From NCBI GenBank assembly GCA_946614295.1, contig CAMOGT010000017.1, forward strand, positions 1 to 15,780: a DNA stretch of 15,780 bases, in the 5' to 3' direction. This stretch comes from an uncultured Bacteroidales bacterium (lineage in GTDB: Bacteria; Bacteroidota; Bacteroidia; Bacteroidales; Paludibacteraceae). The notes under the pieces are model-generated. The model did not search any database. It saw nothing but the letters and a program-made list of their open reading frames with translations, and was not told the origin of the DNA. Positions 13,187 through 15,780 of this stretch are shown here, piece by piece (position 1 is the stretch's first letter; the number at the start of each line of letters is the position of its first letter). Both the position numbers and the translations under genes were made by a program.

Positions 13187-14962
13187 TTAATCCAGTTTGA
13201 GGACGGCGAGGAAGGCTTTCTGGGGCACTTCGACGTTGCCGATCTGTTTCATGCGCTTCTTGCCTCGTTTCTGTTTCTCCAGCAGTTTGCGCTTACGGCT
13301 GACGTCGCCGCCGTAACACTTGGCGAGGACATCCTTGCGTACCTGCTTGACGGTCTCGCGGGCGATGATCTTCGCGCCGATAGCCGCCTGAATGGCGATG
13401 TCGAACTGCTGACGGGGGAGCAACTCTTTGAGTTTCTCGCACATGCGGCGTCCGAAATCGACGGCGTTGTCGCGGTGGGTGAGGGTAGAGAGCGCATCGA
13501 CCTGTTCGCCGTTGAGGAGGATATCCAGTTTGACGAGGTTGGAGGGGCGGAAACCGTTCATGTGCCAGTCGAAGGACGCATAGCCCTTGGAGATGGATTT
13601 GAGTTTGTCGTAGAAATCAATGACAATCTCGCCCAGCGGCATGTCGAACAGCAGTTCCATCCGGTTGCCGGAGATATATTCCTGTTTGACCAGTTCTCCT
13701 CGTTTGCCGAGGCAGAGGGTCATGATCGGTCCAATATAATCGGCTGTGGTGATGACCGATGCACGGATATACGGCTCCTCGATGCGGTCTATCTCCGTGA
13801 GGTCGGGCATGCCGGCTGGGTTGTGTACCTCAATCATGCCGCCGTCCTTGGTATAGACGTTGTACGATACGTTCGGCACGGTGGTGATGACGTCCATGTC
13901 AAACTCGCGGTCGAGCCGTTCCTGTATAATCTCCATGTGGAGCAGTCCGAGGAATCCGCAGCGGAAGCCGAAGCCGAGTGCCATGGAGCTTTCGGGCTGG
14001 AAGGTCAGAGAAGCGTCGTTGAGTTGGAGTTTCTCAAGCGACGCGCGCAGGTCCTCATAGTCCTCGCTCTCAATGGGATAGACACCCGCGAAGACCATCG
14101 GTTTGGCTTCCTCGAAACCGTCAATGGCTTTGTCGCAAGGGCGCGCTACATGGGTAATCGTGTCGCCCACTTTGACTTCGGTAGAGGTCTTGATACCGGA
14201 GATGATGTAGCCCACGTTGCCTGCGGAAATCTCCTTGCGCGGGGACATGTCGAGTTTGAGAATACCTATCTCGTCTGCGTCGTACTCCTTGCCGGTGTTG
14301 ACGAAGCGCACCTGGTCGCCCGTGTGCATCGTGCCGTTCACCACCTTGAAATAAGCGATGATACCGCGGAAGGAGTTAAAAACAGAGTCGAAGACGAGGC
14401 ATTGTAATGGGGCGTTCGGGTCGCCTTTCGGCGCCGGAATACGCTCTACGACAGCGTCCAAAATCTCCGGCACACCTTCGCCGGTCTTGGCGGAGCAGCG
14501 GAGTATCTCCTCGCGCTTGCAGCCCAACAGCTCCACTATCTCGTCCTCCACGCGCTCGGGCATGGCGTTGTCCATGTCGCATTTGTTGAGCACGGGAATG
14601 ATTTCGAGGTCATGCTCGATAGCCATATAGAGGTTGGAGATGGTCTGCGCCTGCACGCCCTGCGTGGCATCGACGACGAGTACCGCACCCTCGCACGCAG
14701 CGATGGACCGCGAGACCTCGTAACTGAAGTCCACGTGCCCCGGAGTGTCGATGAGGTTGAGGGTATAGCCTTTGTACGCCATCTGGATGGCGTGACTCTT
14801 GATAGTGATACCGCGCTCTTTCTCCAAGTCCATGTCGTCCAGCACCTGGTTCTCCATCTGCCGTACATCGACAGTCTGGGTGATTTCCAACATCCGGTCG
14901 GCGAGGGTCGATTTGCCGTGATCGATGTGCGCAATAATGCAAAAATTCCGTATTTTATCCAT
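13187..14962 (-). CDS. lepA: Elongation factor 4 (back-translocating GTPase LepA)
   Basis: A 591-residue ribosome-associated GTPase related to EF-G, implicated in translation fidelity, initiation and ribosome assembly. GTPase motifs are AHIDHGKST (11-19), RGIT (50-53), DTPGH (72-76), NKCD (126-129) and SAKTGEG. The LepA-specific C-terminal domain is complete ([20 protein letters not shown], then [15 protein letters not shown]). The ATG at 14962 is chosen because the same frame upstream starts from a TTG inside the -7 promoter box and because LepA normally begins a few residues before the [11 protein letters not shown] motif. It leads a two-gene unit with the HhH protein. Confidence 0.98.
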   Translation of the reverse strand: MDKIRNFCIIAHIDHGKSTLADRMLEITQTVDVRQMENQVLDDMDLEKERGITIKSHAIQMAYKGYTLNLIDTPGHVDFSYEVSRSIAACEGAVLVVDATQGVQAQTISNLYMAIEHDLEIIPVLNKCDMDNAMPERVEDEIVELLGCKREEILRCSAKTGEGVPEILDAVVERIPAPKGDPNAPLQCLVFDSVFNSFRGIIAYFKVVNGTMHTGDQVRFVNTGKEYDADEIGILKLDMSPRKEISAGNVGYIISGIKTSTEVKVGDTITHVARPCDKAIDGFEEAKPMVFAGVYPIESEDYEDLRASLEKLQLNDASLTFQPESSMALGFGFRCGFLGLLHMEIIQERLDREFDMDVITTVPNVSYNVYTKDGGMIEVHNPAGMPDLTEIDRIEEPYIRASVITTADYIGPIMTLCLGKRGELVKQEYISGNRMELLFDMPLGEIVIDFYDKLKSISKGYASFDWHMNGFRPSNLVKLDILLNGEQVDALSTLTHRDNAVDFGRRMCEKLKELLPRQQFDIAIQAAIGAKIIARETVKQVRKDVLAKCYGGDVSRKRKLLEKQKRGKKRMKQIGNVEVPQKAFLAVLKLD

Positions 14963-14992
14963 TAGGTCCTGATTATCCGAATTAAAATTGCG

Positions 14993-15024
14993 CAAAGGTA
15001 CAACTTTTTTTTGAAATATGCAAA
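14993..15024 (-). promoter_or_regulatory. Bacteroides-type promoter of lepA
   Basis: On the minus strand TTTG (15024-15021), a 20-bp spacer and TACCTTTG (15000-14993) match the consensus exactly, 30 nt upstream of the lepA ATG. Confidence 0.85.
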
Positions 15025-15072
15025 TAAAAATGGTATTTTAAGTCTTGTTAGCCTCCGTTTACGGTTCAATGT

Positions 15073-15098
15073 CGTGACCATCACGGGACCATCTCCCG
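15073..15098. repeat. Two overlapping short hairpins with a GACCATC direct repeat
   Basis: CGTGA-CCA-TCACG (15073-15085) and CGGGA-CCATC-TCCCG (15084-15098) overlap by two bases. GACCATC recurs at 15076-15082 and 15087-15093, 11 bp apart. The block is about 50 bp upstream of the lepA -33 box. Confidence 0.5.
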
Positions 15099-15258
15099 AG
15101 AAAAACCCAAGAACCATTAAATGCCAGCCTGCCTTACCTTAAAATATATGATGAATTTTTTGTTTTGTCCTGTTCTGTCCGTCCTGTCCTTCCTTTATAG
15201 GACTACAAACATCATTATTTTTTATTTTATTATTTATTATATGTGTCCGATTTTCGCA

Positions 15259-15266
15259 CAAAAGTA
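15259..15266 (-). promoter_or_regulatory. Candidate -7 box reading toward lepA
   Basis: TACTTTTG on the minus strand matches TAnnTTTG, but the nearest TTTG is 23 bp away rather than 19-21, so this is a weak promoter call. Transcription would run leftward across 15250-15025 into lepA or make an RNA from that gap. Confidence 0.35.
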
Positions 15267-15267
15267 A

Positions 15268-15299
15268 ACGGATTCCGTACAATTGTGTACAAAATCCGT
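15268..15299. repeat. 32-nt interrupted palindrome (operator-like)
   Basis: ACGGATT-CC-GTACA-ATTG-TGTAC-AA-AATCCGT: 12 of 14 arm positions pair around a four-base centre. It lies directly upstream of the -7 box at 15259-15266, where a regulator would bind. Confidence 0.6.
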
Positions 15300-15322
15300 A
15301 CATGCTATCCGAAATCCGTGCA
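15275..15322. repeat. Three direct CCGTRCA motifs at about 21-bp spacing
   Basis: CCGTACA at 15275-15281, CCGTACA at 15296-15302 and CCGTGCA at 15316-15322. Spacings of 21 and 20 bp are two helical turns, putting all three on one face of the DNA. Confidence 0.6.
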
Positions 15323-15580
15323 TCACACATACCTAAAATGGCACTCCATCCGGCTTCTCCTCTGATTTTTTGTCCGGATTTCGGTCAATGGGCTTTATTT
15401 CTTTCTCCCTAACCTCGGCTCAACGTCAGCATAAGGTCTGCTGATTTATGACCATTTGAAAGGGGATTGATTCGAGATGATAGCGGTAATGGTTAATGAT
15501 GACTAAGAATATATAAGAACAACTAACAAACGCGTTCGGCAACAAGTGTGCAATGGTTTATACCGCTCCGCTTAATAAAC

Positions 15581-15646
15581 AGGCAACTTGTGCCTCCGCT
15601 CTCCCCCAAAATTAAAATTTTCGGGGACCCCAAGTGGCAAACTTGG
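15581..15646. repeat. Cluster of three small hairpins
   Basis: AGGCA-ACTTG-TGCCT (15581-15595), CCCC-AAAATT-AA-AATTTT-C-GGGG (15604-15626, one bulge) and CCAAGT-GGCAA-ACTTGG (15630-15646) follow in series. No T run marks any as an obvious terminator. Confidence 0.5.
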
Positions 15647-15666
15647 CGGATACAATAAAAAATGAC

Positions 15667-15728
15667 ATGACCGGATTGACCGGATTGACCATTTGAAGGC
15701 GAAACGGTCAAAAAGGTCAAAACGGTTG
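15667..15728. repeat. Facing 9-bp repeats (TTGACCGGA and GGTCAAAAM)
   Basis: ATGACCGGA, TTGACCGGA, TTGACC (15667-15690) face GGTCAAAAA, GGTCAAAAC, GGTTG (15706-15728), separated by 15 bp. Both sides have a 9-bp period, and TTGACC is the reverse complement of GGTCAA. Confidence 0.6.
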
Positions 15729-15746
15729 TCTTATCCTGAAAAAAGT

Positions 15747-15778
15747 AGACACATTTAGAAACACTAAAATGTCTACAT
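15747..15778. repeat. Inverted repeat at the right edge
   Basis: GTAGACA and TGTCTAC (7 bp) enclose TTTAG-AAACA-CTAAA (5-bp stem), with small unpaired bases between. It could be a hairpin or the start of a mobile element, but the window ends two bases later. Confidence 0.4.
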
Positions 15779-15780
15779 TA

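Larger units (their letters stand above)
15025..15780. other. AT-rich intergenic region without a convincing gene
   Basis: No open frame longer than about 65 codons; the two short minus-strand frames (15139-15330, 15523-15720) have no recognisable domain and largely translate simple repeats. What it does hold: paired hairpins at 15073-15098, repeats of TGTCC at about 15157-15185, an iterated motif and palindrome at 15268-15322, three hairpins at 15581-15646, 9-bp repeats at 15667-15728 and an inverted repeat at 15747-15778. Base composition and style differ from the core genes, suggesting an accessory or decayed mobile region. Confidence 0.6.

Noticed and set aside
13475..14407. 310-codon plus-strand frame opposite lepA.
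   Set aside because: Antisense of the fully conserved LepA; composition (V/D/H-rich) is typical of a shadow frame.
6..15253. ATGTGTCCGATTT occurs at 6-18 and at 15241-15253, near both edges, as if flanking an inserted segment.
   Set aside because: A 13-nt match is expected by chance about once or twice in a window this size, and the core genes between are not an island.
15139..15330. 63-codon minus-strand frame in the right intergenic region.
   Set aside because: It crosses the palindrome and candidate promoter, and much of it translates the TGTCC-rich repeat; no family resemblance.

Overview
The window looks like a chromosomal segment of a member of the Bacteroidota, most likely Bacteroidales. 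Three things support this. The promoters match the Bacteroides-type consensus (TTTG, about 20 bp, TAnnTTTG) ahead of six genes. Shine-Dalgarno sequences are absent. The proteins read as Bacteroidales versions of MurC, FtsQ, FtsA, FtsZ, LepA, a PagL-like outer-membrane protein and a ComEA-like helix-hairpin-helix protein. The middle is ordinary, moderately GC-rich core genome; both edges (1-740 and 15025-15780) are AT-rich and accessory in character.

Layout. At 120-547 (minus) is a toxin-antitoxin relic: an antitoxin-like ORF with a good promoter, joined to the 3' half of a PIN-domain toxin. At 743-2886 (plus) a DPM1/GtrB-type glycosyltransferase and an unknown helical protein form one unit. 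At 2896-4206 (minus) lies a PagL-like lipid A deacylase homologue carrying a short inserted repeat. A divergent promoter region follows. At 4361-10198 (plus) is a cell-division operon, murC-ftsQ-ftsA-ftsZ plus a Wzz-like membrane protein, closed by a bidirectional terminator at 10227-10259. On the minus strand, reading leftward, come lepA with a helix-hairpin-helix protein (14962-12380), then a Na+/H+ antiporter-like permease with a DedA protein (12276-10241). The last 750 bases have no convincing gene but hold several small palindromes and iterated motifs.

The most striking feature is a set of heptanucleotide tandem repeats. Units of the form GAAARRT (GAAAAGT, GAAAGAT, GAAAAAT) fill the stop-to-start junctions murC/ftsQ, ftsQ/ftsA and ftsZ/wzz-like, flank the glycosyltransferase promoter, precede murC and follow the wzz-like gene. 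Other 7-bp families sit at 901-956 (inside the glycosyltransferase reading frame), 1722-1763 and 12298-12318. The GAAARRT tracts and the 1722-1763 tract supply stop codons for five genes, the last residues of MurC and the Wzz-like protein, and the apparent GTG start of FtsQ. Because 7 is not a multiple of 3, a tract with TGA in every unit closes all three frames within 21 nt.

Functionally the window combines peptidoglycan precursor synthesis and Z-ring assembly (murC-ftsQAZ), envelope glycan and lipid A modification (glycosyltransferase, PagL-like and Wzz-like proteins), translation quality control (LepA) and membrane transport (antiporter, DedA). I see no complete mobile element, CRISPR array, tRNA or rRNA.
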